Shown: positions 21,853-36,662 of the stretch, in pieces
Numbering within the stretch: position 1 is the first letter of the stretch
Layout of the letters: each line of letters begins with the position of its first letter
Source of the DNA: Adenophora triphylla var. japonica
Lineage: Eukaryota; Streptophyta; Magnoliopsida; Asterales; Campanulaceae
DNA: 64,000 nt
Direction: 5' to 3'
Assembly (NCBI GenBank): GCA_022495995.1
Contig: JAFEMH010002557.1
Span: forward strand, 267,505 to 331,504
Program-made: the position numbers and the translations under genes
Notes under the pieces: model-generated
The model's input: only the letters and a program-made list of their open reading frames with translations
Databases searched by the model: none
What the model was told of the DNA's origin: nothing

Positions 21853-23441
21853 TTTAAGTACGCCAATCCAAATTTGCGACCTTTCCAGATGCATTTTAAG
21901 TAATAAAATGGCATTTAGGGGCGTTTTGGTAAATTCCCGGTCCATTCCGAGACTTCCGGAAACATTTCATATGTTTCTCGCGAAGGAAGTACTTTTTTGT
22001 ACTTTGCTCGAGTTAAAAGACCAAGAGGGAATAAAACTGTTTTGGACTTTTTTGGGTATTACCTAGGAAGGTTCCAGAATCAGTTTTGGCACCAAAAACG
22101 GTTATTGTCACCTTGTGTCACGCGACAACTCGAAGCATGGAAAGTGGTTACATTACGTCGTGCGACACAAAGTGACCGTAGGCTACAGCTATAAATAAGA
22201 CCCTACCCCTCTCAGTTTTGGATTCGAATTTCACCTCCCTAAAGCTACTCTGCCCAAATTACGCCAGAAACTCTCTCTCTCTCTCTCCTACCAAAATCTA
22301 CCAATTCCCCTCCAATTCCCTCACCTTTCACCTCTCTTCCACCCAATTCCATCTCTACTTCCCTATACACTTGAAGCCCCCTGAATTCAGCTCTCAGTTC
22401 GTGCTCAGATCCACATCTCGAAGTTGAATTGAAGGCTCCTACACCTAACTTGGTGTAAGAGTTGAGGACTACAAGGGTAACACTCTCTCCTCTTCTCTCT
22501 CTCATTCATTTGTTCTAATTACTCTCTTTCCTTCTCCACTTGATAATCAGGCTCCTTCTGCCTCGGATTATCAAGTGGCAACTGCAATCTCTCTGTTTAA
22601 ATAGCTTATACTTGAGTCCAATTGCTTGATTATGATGTAATTTTCTTGGATTTGCAATTTGGACATCAAGGGAGTGTGGATCTTCCATATCCACACTCCT
22701 TTGATTGATTCGTGTTTAATTCGTATTGTTCTTACTGTTTATGATATAATTGTTGTGTATTTGCTAGATCTGCATCTCATTTTGTGAGGTACCTGCAGAT
22801 GGTAAACATATGTCACACGACACATGTGGACATGAGGAGTCCTGTGTCACGCGACATATCGTGACCATCTGCAGGGACCATATTTCAGTTGTAGCTTGTT
22901 TTGTTCAGTTATTTTAGCATTTAGTTTCATGTTTATGTTGTTCAGTTCCTAGATCTGGTTATTGCTTGATTCATCTGGAGATTGGGTGATCTGTTTGGTT
23001 GTTAGCCTCTGCAAGGTGACCATTGATGTCACGCGACATATCGGGACAAGGGAGTCATATGTCACACGATAGATGTGATCCTTTGCAGAGGACCTGTTTT
23101 CCCTTGTAATCTGCTTTTTGTTGATGTAAAGGGATGTGACCTCCCGGACAATTGGTTTACAAGTTGTAATGATCTCTCTTATTCAATAAAATCCATGTTT
23201 ATCACATTTGTCTATTATCTTTGTTTGCACGTTTCTTTGAATTATTTGGATGTCTAGATTAGAAAGACTCGTCTACGGACGAGGCGTGTTGGGTGAACTC
23301 TCGGTTCTTCCCAACACGTAACCTGACCCCCGAACCCACTCTCTTTCAAAGGTTTTTCAAAGTGCACCTCTAAGCATGGCGTGGCGACTCTCTTTTTTTT
23401 CAAACTTTCGAAATTATAAATTTCGGGCGAGCGCACATTCA
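21853..23441 (+). repeat. 3' LTR of the Ogre/Tat-like element
   Basis: 1589 bp matching the 5' LTR. Its first bases read TTTAAG where the 5' copy has TGTAAG, so the canonical TG is mutated; it ends ...cacattca. A short purine-rich stretch gccgaggggctc precedes it. Most differences from the 5' LTR lie in the first 400 bp. Confidence 0.9.
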
Positions 23442-23446
23442 ACTCG

Positions 23447-23718
23447 CGATGAAGTAAATATTGCTCCCAGTGTTTAATTGCTTGTATCACTGCATAGAAC
23501 TCAAGCTCGTATGCTGTCCACTTCCGTTTTGACTCTTCCAACTTTTGACTCATAAAAGCAACCAGACGCTTTTCTTGAATCAAAACAGCCCCATTGCCAA
23601 CAACAGAAGCATTCGTCTCAAGTTCGAAAGGTTATGAGAAATCCGGTAAAACCAACAGTGGAGCACTAGTCAACTTTTCCTTAATCAAGGCAAATCCCGA
23701 ATAGCCCGAACTTTGTCC
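23447..23718 (-). pseudogene. Ty3 RNase H N-terminal part
   Basis: Minus frame 23583-23447 encodes QEKRLVAFMSQKLEESKRK and KHWEQYLLHRE, the typical start of Ty3 RNase H. It ends at the insertion point of the Ogre/Tat-like element, with the rest at 11217. Upstream (23590-23718) the connection region is frameshifted and shortened: the thumb segment usually found between RT and RNase H is largely deleted. Confidence 0.8.
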
Positions 23719-24276
23719 TCATCCACATGAATGCCATCTGCAGAAACAATAACCCAAAAATAATAGTTTGTTAAGCATAAAACTACTTTTCTTGAGGTTA
23801 ATGTACAACTCGTTCTCCTTCAAAGCCTGCAAAACTGCTTTGATATGTTCAAGATGCTCCTCCTCGGACTTACTATAAATCAAGATGTCATCAAAATAAA
23901 CCACACGAAATTTACCATTAAATGGTTTCAAGACTTGATTCATCAATTGCATAAAAGTGCTAGGGGCATTAGACAAACCAAAAGGCATAACCAACCATTC
24001 ATACAACCCCTCCTTCGTCTTAAATGTTGTTTTCCATTCATCACCCGGACGAACACGAACTTGATGGTACGCACTTCTCAAATCAATTTTAGAAAAAAAT
24101 TTAGCACCACGAAGCATATCCAATATATCATCAAGGCGAGGGATGGGGAATCTATACTTGACCGTAATCTTATTAATGGCTCGACTATCAACACACATAC
24201 GCCAAGTACCATCCTTCTTAGGCACAAGAAGGGCCGGAACTGCACAAGGACTCAAACTCTCCTGAATGTAACCCAT
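23719..24276 (-). pseudogene. Ty3 reverse transcriptase
   Basis: A 185-codon minus frame with all standard RT blocks: [65 protein letters not shown], and the active-site box [13 protein letters not shown]. The catalytic box is YFDD rather than the more common Y(I/L/V)DD. It loses frame at [10 protein letters not shown], so the element cannot encode a complete enzyme. Confidence 0.85.
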
Positions 24277-24299
24277 TTCAGTAAATCTTCCACTTGATC

Positions 24300-25283
24300 C
24301 CTCAAAATGTCATGTTCAGCCGGACTCATACGATAATGTGGAAGATTAGGAAGAGAAGCCCCCAGAACCAAATCAATACTATGCTGAATATTACGTAAAG
24401 GAGGTAACCCTGGTGGTAAATCATCAGGCATAATAGAACTATATTCATCCAAAAGTGACTGTAAAGAAATAGGAATCACACTAACACCCCCTACTACATC
24501 CTTATGTACCACATCAAAAACACAAGGAACATCAACAAGATCATCCATAAATTCAGAGACAGTGTATAAAGAGATAATAGGTTTAGCCTTTCCTTTGATA
24601 AGAGAACCCTTAACTTTCAAGGGGCATAAATTGAAACGTGCCCCATCCTTCTTGAAGCTAATAACATTCTCCTTCCCCATATGTACGACATTAAGATCAA
24701 ATTACCAAGGCCTTCCCAACAATAAATTGCAAGCAGTCATATCAATTATATCACACAGAATAGTATCAGTATAACGACCGATAGAGAAAGGAACTAGGCA
24801 TTGTTCATGTACCTTAATTTTACCGACGGCATTAATCCAACCAACGGAATAAGGCGATGGGTGTGGCCTCACGTCAAGCTTCAACTTATCCACCATGTTA
24901 CGTGCAATCAAATTTTCACTGCTCCCACTGTCAACAATAATGTGAATATCACAATATTTAATCTTCCCTTTGGTGCGAAAAATACTATGCCGGGCCGGAT
25001 CCTCTGTTTCACTAGGGGTAGTTAACATCAACCGATTAACCACCAAAGACTCATGAGTCTAGACACCTTCCTCCTCATCATTAAGATCCTCCCAATAAAC
25101 TGGATCATCATCCTCCTCAACATCATCATCATGATCCACCACATTAGCACTCTTTCGAAGATGACAACCACTAGAAGTATGGCATACTTGCCCACAATTA
25201 AAACATTTATTACCAAAAGTCTTAGCATAAGGATTGGGATTTTGACGCCCCAAATTAGTGGTAGTAGGCTTACTTACTACCAC
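24300..25283 (-). pseudogene. Ty3 gag zinc knuckle and protease
   Basis: Minus strand: CFNCGQVCHTSSGC, an acidic linker, then HIIVDSGSSENLIARNMVDK, the protease active site (DSG rather than DTG), and LLLGRPW. TAG replaces Glu just after the linker (about 25060) and TAA replaces Gln after LLLGRPW (about 24702), both absent from the fragment at 8147-8953. The 5' end is truncated at the F-box junction. Confidence 0.8.
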
Positions 25284-25613
25284 TAATTATTCTTGAATAA
25301 ATCCTCAGGGAGTTGTCACTTTGATTATTCTTGATAAAGCTCGTCAAGAACTTCTTTGCATTCTTTCCTCCATCTTTTTCCATACGATCGTAAACACTTA
25401 TGGTCGACACTGACTTCCATAAATGCTCCCACCTCCGTGCCACCGCAGAAGCTCTCAAAAAATCTCTTACCGGAAGTTTCTCCAGAATTGACAGGAGAAT
25501 TCCATCTGGTAACCTGCTAATGAAATCATTTTCATTGAAGCAATACTTGTTTCCAGAGGTCTTCCTTCGCTTTCCTCCAGACCGAGTAGCAACCACCTTT
25601 ACTATGACTTGAG
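25284..25613 (-). pseudogene. F-box exon of an FBD-type F-box gene (copy B, 5' part)
   Basis: From ATG 25596 on the minus strand: MVATRSGGKRRKTSG, then a clear F-box, DFISRLPDGILLSILEKLPV followed by RDFLRASAVARRWEHLWKSV, then the linker of FBD proteins (KKFLTSFIKNNQSDNSLRIYS). It should recruit SKP1 within an SCF ubiquitin ligase. The frame runs into Ty3 gag DNA at about 25284 and stops a few codons later. The LRR part of the gene lies at 8.1-9.2 kb, so it is broken. Confidence 0.8.
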
Positions 25614-26300
25614 GGTCTCAAACAACTGAATAGGGCAAAGAGAATGCAAAAAAAATAATAATAATAAATAAAGAAATAAAAAAATTAGTCGTCTGAATCT
25701 GATAGTAGACAGGGATCTAGGCTTTGATGGTACAGTAACTTGGAAAACTTTTACAACATCAACAACCTAATTTGAACCTAATTGAGAACTATACACATTC
25801 TTTGTAGTCCCAATGTTACCAGGAACATGAAACGAATACTCTACCAAAAATACTTGGTATTCAAATCAGAAAAATGAATTAAGATATTGAAAAGAACAAA
25901 AGAACACTTCTAGAACCTAATTCCCAGCTCTAACCTTAAAATTTCAAAATTTTGTTCAATTTCAATTTCAATAAAAACAAGTTCAATTATGTAAAATCTA
26001 GATACCTTTGATCTATTGTAGCTAAAAATTCATCAAAACAATCACCTCGTTGGGTTCTTGCAGAAGAGAGATGATAGAAGAGAGAGCGACGGCAGCGACG
26101 GTGACCATGGATGGAAGAAGAGAGGAGCGACATCAATCATGGCAGAAAAGAGTGGGCGAGGTGAAGACATCGTTGTTTGTAGCAAAGGGCGAGTATGTTT
26201 TTGGGGAAAGATGCAGTGATGCCTGGAGAGGAGAGGGAGTAGAGAGATCGAGAAGACGAAAGTGCGTAGGGAATATAAACAGACTCGGCTGATTTTGGGG
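25614..26300 (-). promoter_or_regulatory. Upstream region of the F-box gene
   Basis: No coding frame of note. The distal part, 25917-26300, is duplicated at 7690-8070. It probably holds the promoter and leader of the minus-strand F-box gene; I cannot point to a single core element. Confidence 0.4.
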
Positions 26301-26383
26301 GCAGGTGCGATGCTGATATTTCGACTACTCTCTCTAGAATGTTTCAAATATGAGCGGGAAAAAAAGTGATAAAAATCACTTGT

Positions 26384-26563
26384 ATATATATATATATATA
26401 TATATATTATAAATGGGAACTTGTCCTTGCTACAGTACAATGAACAGTTTCAAGTGTCAAATTTCTCATTTTGCCCTCATTAAGTTGTCTCTTTCCCATT
26501 TTGCTCTTAAATTTTTTTTTAAATGAAAAAAAAAACGTGTCCTCGGACACGAACTTTTACTAG
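26384..26563 (+). mobile_element. Mini-Helitron-like element with 3' hairpin and CTAG
   Basis: The 3' end has the perfect stem CGTGTCC-TC-GGACACG (26536-26551), eight bases, then CTAG (26560-26563) followed by T, which is the Helitron 3' architecture. The body matches 55590-55762 on the other strand (for example cattttgccctcat and ctttcccattttgc). The 5' end is obscured by a (TA)n tract at 26382-26407. Confidence 0.6.
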
Positions 26564-26579
26564 TATATATATATATATA

Positions 26580-26835
26580 CTCACTCTGTCCCATAAAACA
26601 TTATCCCTTTTACTATTTTGGGCGTCCCACTTTAAAGTCCCACTTTCCTAAAAAGGAAAAAAAATTTACTATTCTCTCAACTCATTCTCTCTCCTCCCAC
26701 TCACAACACTTTTCAAATTTACTATTCTCTCCACTCATTCTTTCTCCTCCCACTCACAACACATACTTTAATAACATTATTTCTTATTTTCCGTTCTCAA
26801 TAGCAAAGGAGTAGTGTTCTCCGGGACGGAGGGAG
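26580..26835. mobile_element. Stowaway MITE directly upstream of RBL11
   Basis: Starts ctcactctgtccc and ends gggacggagggag, flanked by TA on both sides, as for Tc1/mariner-type Stowaway MITEs. It ends 41 bp before the first ATG of the rhomboid gene, so it forms much of the likely promoter or 5' UTR. Confidence 0.85.
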
Positions 26836-26876
26836 TATAGATTAGTTGGGTTTTTGACAGAAAAAAATTAGAAACC

Positions 26877-31485
<4,609 letters not shown>

Positions 31486-32470
31486 TAATTCAATTCACAG
31501 TGTCTATATAGCAATGTGCAAATAGCTAGAACTATTTATTTTGTACTGTAATTGGTTTCGATCTTCCATTCATCATTCAAATGTGATTTTGATTACAAGA
31601 GCTTCTACATATCAATCTGTATTACTGACATATCAAAGTTTGTGGCATGAATGATATCTATCTTATGTGAAAAGGATCAAAGTATTTGGATGGCGATTTG
31701 TCAGCACAATTTCTGACACATTTTGTTCAACCAATGCAAACTTTCTTGTAACCAACATAAACAATGTTTCTGACAGTGTAGAGGTTGATTTATTTCATTT
31801 TAGATACCATTTCAGCCATAATTCTTTATTTTGATTTCTATCACTATTACTTCCTATTCTTTCAGTATTGGCTCTCATCCTTTTCTCACTTCCTCTTCTT
31901 CCTTGGTTGGTTGGTTGGTTGGTCGGTAATTTCAAAAGTTCAATGATTTTTATTAACCTAACAATTTTGATAGGAATATTTTTTAGGACAAACGAAACAA
32001 ATTGGATTATGAGAAGAATTAAACATAAGCTACCTTAATTGAGATAGTTCCGATACCAACTTGTTATGATTCAACTAATTGGATAATCAAATTGCAAATT
32101 GAATTTCAGTTTGCAAAATAAATTGGATTATCAGAAGAATTAAAGTTAAGATGAGAAAAGATTAGAGGAGAATTTTAGAGACCGAAAAAGATCAGAAAAT
32201 TGGGGAAGAAATTAGATATTTTCATTCATATCTCATGTGCCAATTACACCCCTTTTCACTACTAACACTTCTAACTCGGTCTAATTACCACAACCCTACC
32301 ACCTATTAAAACGACAATGTATCACTAAATAGAACGACAAATCTCTTATATATCAATTAACACCCTAATAGTAACATATCTAGTTATCCCCAAATCGAAA
32401 CAAGCCCTAATTCGTAAGTTGCTTTGAATGTTATGTAAGCATGACATTCAAAGCCCTAATTCGTAAGTGC

Positions 32471-32642
32471 ATTTTCAACCTTCTACTAATAATTACCGGA
32501 ACAATATATTTGGTATTCTATCCGAATATGAAGTTGGTTGGTATGCTTATTTGTTATTATCGCATCTCAAATATATTCATGAGAAAGGACTTGTTCATTG
32601 TGATATCAAGCCCGCAAAATTTTTGGTCTTCCTATCTAAGAT
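32471..32642 (+). pseudogene. MAPKKK-like kinase fragment in unit 1
   Basis: Encodes a piece homologous to residues 85-153 of the intact kinase at 58835: NIFGILSEYEVGWYAYLLLS, then a VHCDIKP catalytic loop and FLVFLSKMV. The N-lobe and everything after the catalytic loop are missing. Decayed relic of an older copy. Confidence 0.7.
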
Positions 32643-33079
32643 GGTAACCCGAACAAAACAAATAACTATGCTTAATTCCCTCCAATACTTCATTGATAAG
32701 ACTTTATTGATGTAATGATTTCCCCCACTATTGCTATCTAATGCAAATCAAGATTTTATCGATTTCATATAATGCATTTTACATTTATTGCAAAACAAAA
32801 CTAGAATCTTATGTGCTTATGAATGTATAATAAATGATCTTATCACTTCCAATATAGCATGCAAACAAGCTTGCATCGAATATTGTCTCTATCCAATAAA
32901 AAGAACATGAACTCAAACAAAGAAATAGTACTAAATTGTCTTAAAGAAATAGAGAAATTGTCTCAATGACACGTCAAATGTTTGTTTTTATCAAGCTTCT
33001 CTTTGTTTTACATTGTTAAGATTACACTATAATTTTTTAGTTTACAAATATGAAACTATTTATAATTTTTATTTTAGAT

Positions 33080-33220
33080 GCCAAAGATAGCTCAAACGAC
33101 ATTTGATGTCTCGTTCCACACAAGAGGATAGGGGTTCAAATTCCACCAAATGCAATTTCTAAAACTTTGATTTTGTGCCCCTCTCATAATATATTAAGTC
33201 ATTCATTAATATAAACCCAA
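33080..33220 (+). mobile_element. Probable tRNA-related SINE remnant (also at 35200-35330)
   Basis: gatagctcaaacgacattt resembles an A box and ggggttcaaattcc a B box, followed by T/A-rich sequence. A second copy lies in duplication unit 2 at about 35200-35330. No clean target duplication was found. Confidence 0.4.
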
Positions 33221-33418
33221 TTTAAAAAAATGTTAAACAATTCATATGAAAGCATAACTTTTTTTGGGATGAAATGAGTATATTAAGTTTTCTTTTTGTA
33301 CTGAGGACCTTAGGGTCTATGAGCGACATACAAATCTATAAATACCTATGCGAGATGCAAAACTCCACATAAATCCACGCTCGCACATTAACCCTGCTTG
33401 TCCACTCTTATACCCAAA

Positions 33419-33536
33419 TGCCTTACAAAACATTAATCACATAGCTCACCTTTCTGGTGCTCTTATTGGGGTTGCTCTGGTTTGGCTTCTCAGCAGAGTT
33501 CCTTCTCCACCGTCTGATAAAGAGAAGAGAATCTGA
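33419..33536 (+). pseudogene. Duplicated RBL11 exon 7 fragment
   Basis: Encodes LQNINHIAHLSGALIGVALV and the remaining C-terminus with one substitution (Gln to Lys near the end), then the same stop and a matching 3' UTR. There is no upstream splice acceptor or rest of the gene, so it is not functional alone. The unit starts inside the exon. Confidence 0.9.
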
Positions 33537-34561
33537 TAATTCAATTCAGTGTCTATATAGCAATGTGCAAATAGCTAGAACTATTTATTTTGTACTGTAA
33601 TTGGTTTCCGATCTTCCATTCATCATCCGAATGTGATTTTGATTACAAGAGCTTCTACATAACAATCTGTATTACTGACATGTCAAAGTTCGTGGGATGA
33701 ATGGTATCTATCTTATGTGAAAACAATCAAAGTATTTAGATGGCGATTTTTATTAACCTAACAATTTTAATAAGAATAATTTTTAGAACAAACGAAAAGG
33801 CAAATGAAAACATTTTTACAGAATGGGATGGAAAGAGTAACTGTAAGATTTGCATATGGTCTACTATATCAATCTATATTTCACTCTATCAACATCAACA
33901 AAGCTCCACAGTGGCGGAGGCAGAATTTTTTTTAAAGGGGTCAAAAATATTTTCAATAAGTAAAAGGGAAAAAAAAATTAGTGTATTTTTGTTCTTCATG
34001 CAAATGGGACAAGTTTCAATAAATTGCACTAAAACCCTTAAAGCACGAACACCAAATCGTGTTTCCACCATAGTTGCAACATAAGCTACCTTAATCGAGA
34101 TAGTTCCGATACCAACTTGTTATGATTCAACTAAATGGATAATCAAATTGCAAATTGAATTTCAGTTTGCAAAATAAATTGGATTATGAGAAGAATTAAA
34201 GTTGAGATGAGAAAAGATTAGTGGAGAATTTAGAGAGAATTTTAGAGACAGAAAAAGATCAGAAAATTGGGGAAGAAATTAGATATTTTCATTCATATTT
34301 CACATGCCAATTACACCCCTTTTCACTACTAACACTTCTAACTCGGTCTAATGACCACAACCCTACCACCTATTAAAATGAAAACGTATCACTAAATAGA
34401 ACGGCAAAGTTTCTCGTATTTATCAATTAACACCCTAACAGTATCCTCAAATCGAAACAAGCCCTAATTCGTAACAAATATTGACCAATCTTCATACCTA
34501 GAAAATTTCTTATTATAAGTTGCTTTGAATGTTATGTAAGCATCGCGAAATGGTAAGTACG

Positions 34562-34780
34562 TTTTCAACCTTCTTCTCGAGTATGCGCCTGTTGGTACCC
34601 TAGCTGACGTCATAAATAATTCCAGGAATTATATTTTTGGCATTCTACCCGAATATGAAGTTGGTTTGTATGCTTATTTGTTATTATCGCATCTCAAATA
34701 TATTCATGAGAAAGGGCTTGTTCATTGCGACTTCAAGCTCGCAAAATTTTTGATCTTCCTATCTAAGATGGTAACCTGAA
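34562..34780 (+). pseudogene. MAPKKK-like kinase fragment in unit 2
   Basis: Longer than its unit 1 counterpart: FNLLLEYAPVGTLADVINNS, then IFGILPEYEVGLYAYLLLS and VHCDFKLAKFL. It retains the segment around the hinge that unit 1 lost. The catalytic-loop Pro-Asp-Asn is destroyed. Confidence 0.7.
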
Positions 34781-35509
34781 CAAAACAAATAACTACTCTT
34801 AATTCCCTCCAATACTTCATTGATAAAATTTTATTGATGTAATGGTTTTTCCTACTAATGCAATATAATGTAAATCAAGATTTTATCGATTTCATATAAT
34901 GCATTTTAACATTTATTGCAAACCAACCCTAGAATCTTATGTGCTTATGAATGTATAATAAATGATCTTATCACTTCCAATATAGCATGCAAAACAAGCT
35001 TGCATCAAATAAAAAGAACATGAACTCAAACAAAGAAATATTACTAAATTGTCTTAAAGAAATAGAGAAATTATCTCGATGACATGTCAAATGTTTGTTT
35101 TTATCAAGCTTCTCTTTGTTTTACATTGTTAAGATTAAACTATAATTTTTTAGTTTACAAAATATGAAACTATTTATAATTTTTATTTTAGATGTCAAAG
35201 ATAGCTCAAGCGGCATCTGATGTTTCTTTCCACACAAGAGGTCAGGGTTCAACACCAAATACAATTTCTAACACTTTGACGTTGTGCCACTCTCATAATA
35301 GATTAAGTTATTCATTAATAAAAAAATCCCAATTAAAAAAAAAGGTTAAACAATTCATATGAAAGTAATTTTCGGGGATGAAATGAGTATATTAAGGTTT
35401 TTTTTTTTTTTTTTTGACTGAGGACCTTAGGGCCCGACATAACAAACCCATAAATACCCACGCGAGATGCAAAATTTCACACAAACTCACGCTCACACAT
35501 TACCCCTGC

Positions 35510-35945
35510 TTGTCCGCTCTTATACCCAAAGGTATAAGACTAAAATTTCTCTTATACCCTAAGAGTATTTTTTTTTCCACAATTTTTCACCTTTTCTTAC
35601 AAATAATAAAAAATCTTATATTTTATTAAACAGTCCGCTCCTATATCTAAAAGTATAAGACTATAATTACTCTTATACATAGGTATAAGAGTATTTTTTT
35701 CACAAAATTTCACATTTTAAAAAAAATAATAATAAAATTGACTCCTGTGGCTAAAGGCATATAATTACTCTTATACCTATGTATAAGAGTAATTTTTTTC
35801 TTTCAAATTGAGAAAAAAAAATACTAGGTATAAGAGTAATTTGTTCACTTCAAATTGAGAAAAAAAAATACTAAGTATAAGAGTAATTTGTTCCTTTTAA
35901 ACTGAAAAAAAAAATACTCTTACCTGGATATAAGAGTACTTAATC
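35510..35945. repeat. ACTCTTATACC hairpin repeats
   Basis: The phrase ctcttatac..tataagagt is repeated six or more times as complementary pairs, for example actcttatacataggtataa at about 35669. The A/T-rich spacing suggests a decayed foldback element. No gene from 35526 to 36064. Confidence 0.6.
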
Positions 35946-36064
35946 CCTAAGCCGTCAATTCAAATAGAAATCAATTTACATCGTTAACATTTAACCTATG
36001 AATATTGTTGATCCACCGAAGGACAATAATAACCTTGGTCGAAGCGTGAGTAAAGGTAGCATTT

Positions 36065-36603
36065 TGTTGGGATAGAGGACCAACCGGGCTAGACATCGAA
36101 GCAAGGGGGAAAAACTCGTTAGGGATTGCTGGACACAAGAGCGGCCGCGCTAGTGGCGTGCGCGACCGCGCTCTTGGGCAGAGACTGATGCTGGATTGAC
36201 GACGTGTTGAGGGCGACCGCGCTCGAAATAAGGGCGACCGCGCTGGAGCATTATTTGAAGGCATTGATGTTTCTGGAGGGTTGCGCGACCGCGCTCGGGG
36301 TGAGGGCGGCCGCGCTCGGCCCGTTTTTCAGCAGTCCTAGTTTCCTTGTTTGTTTAGGATTTGGTTTAATCCCTAGGTCATATATAATCAATGTTCCGCC
36401 TCCAATTTAGTTGTAACACAAATTCTACATACATAGTGCAAGATCCTGGCTTGGTAGTGCCCCCAGACGTAGCCAATCAAATTGGTGAACTGGGTAAACA
36501 ATTTCTCTTGTCTTTTCTGTGCTTTTGATTTTCTTTTGCTTTGTTTGTGTGCGATTATTATTCTTGTGGTTTGCTTGGTTTGTGGAGGGCTATATTCACA
36601 ACA
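36065..36603 (+). repeat. Copia 5' LTR with repeated GCGACCGCGCTC motif
   Basis: Six copies of gcG(A/G)CCGCGCTC between 36141 and 36318, two containing a NotI site GCGGCCGC. This is strikingly GC-rich against the AT-rich surroundings. The LTR ends at ttcacaaca. Confidence 0.95.
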
Positions 36604-36605
36604 AC

Positions 36606-36617
36606 TGGTATCAGAGC
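36606..36617 (+). other. Copia primer-binding site
   Basis: tggtatcagagc, complementary to the 3' end of initiator tRNA-Met, two bases after the 5' LTR. Confidence 0.9.
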
Positions 36618-36662
36618 TTTTGGTTTCAAGATCAAGGGAGTTGTTCCAAGCAATCAAGAATG

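Larger units (their letters stand above)
11218..23441 (+). mobile_element. Non-autonomous Ogre/Tat-like LTR retrotransposon (12.2 kb) with antisense PMD gene
   Basis: Bounded by two LTRs of about 1.59 kb and a perfect 5-bp target duplication actcg (11213-11217 and 23442-23446). The insertion splits the RNase H codons of the minus-strand Ty3 element. Order: 5' LTR, primer-binding site, long leader, short broken gag (14112-15377), noncoding stretch, spliced antisense PMD gene (about 20063-18147), 32-bp tandem array (21005-21660), 3' LTR. I find no protease, reverse transcriptase or integrase, so it must have been mobilised in trans. LTR similarity (about 97-98% by eye) indicates a fairly recent insertion. 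Confidence 0.85.
9191..25283 (-). mobile_element. Truncated Ty3 (gypsy) retrotransposon, interrupted by an Ogre/Tat-like element
   Basis: Minus-strand order from high to low coordinates: gag knuckle and protease (25283-24300), reverse transcriptase (24276-23719), RNase H start (to 23447), then the 12.2-kb insertion, RNase H end and integrase (11217-10275), integrase C-terminal domain (10170-9649), and a noncoding tail to about 9191. The N-terminal gag and 5' LTR are missing; gag ends abruptly in F-box DNA at about 25284. The tail may include LTR sequence but there is no partner to confirm it. Ty3 lineage not resolved. Confidence 0.8.
33419..35525 (+). repeat. Tandem duplication, unit 2
   Basis: Repeats unit 1: RBL11 exon 7 tail, 3' UTR, kinase fragment, SINE remnant, and the end phrase gctcttatacccaaa. 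It differs by a deletion of about 240 bp after the 3' UTR and a private insertion at about 33800-34080. It contains a T tract at 35400-35415. Confidence 0.8.

Noticed and set aside
22245..22505. 86-codon minus frame, repeated at 11624-11872
   Set aside because: Lies in both LTRs of the Ogre/Tat-like element over the CT-rich leader; a composition artefact.
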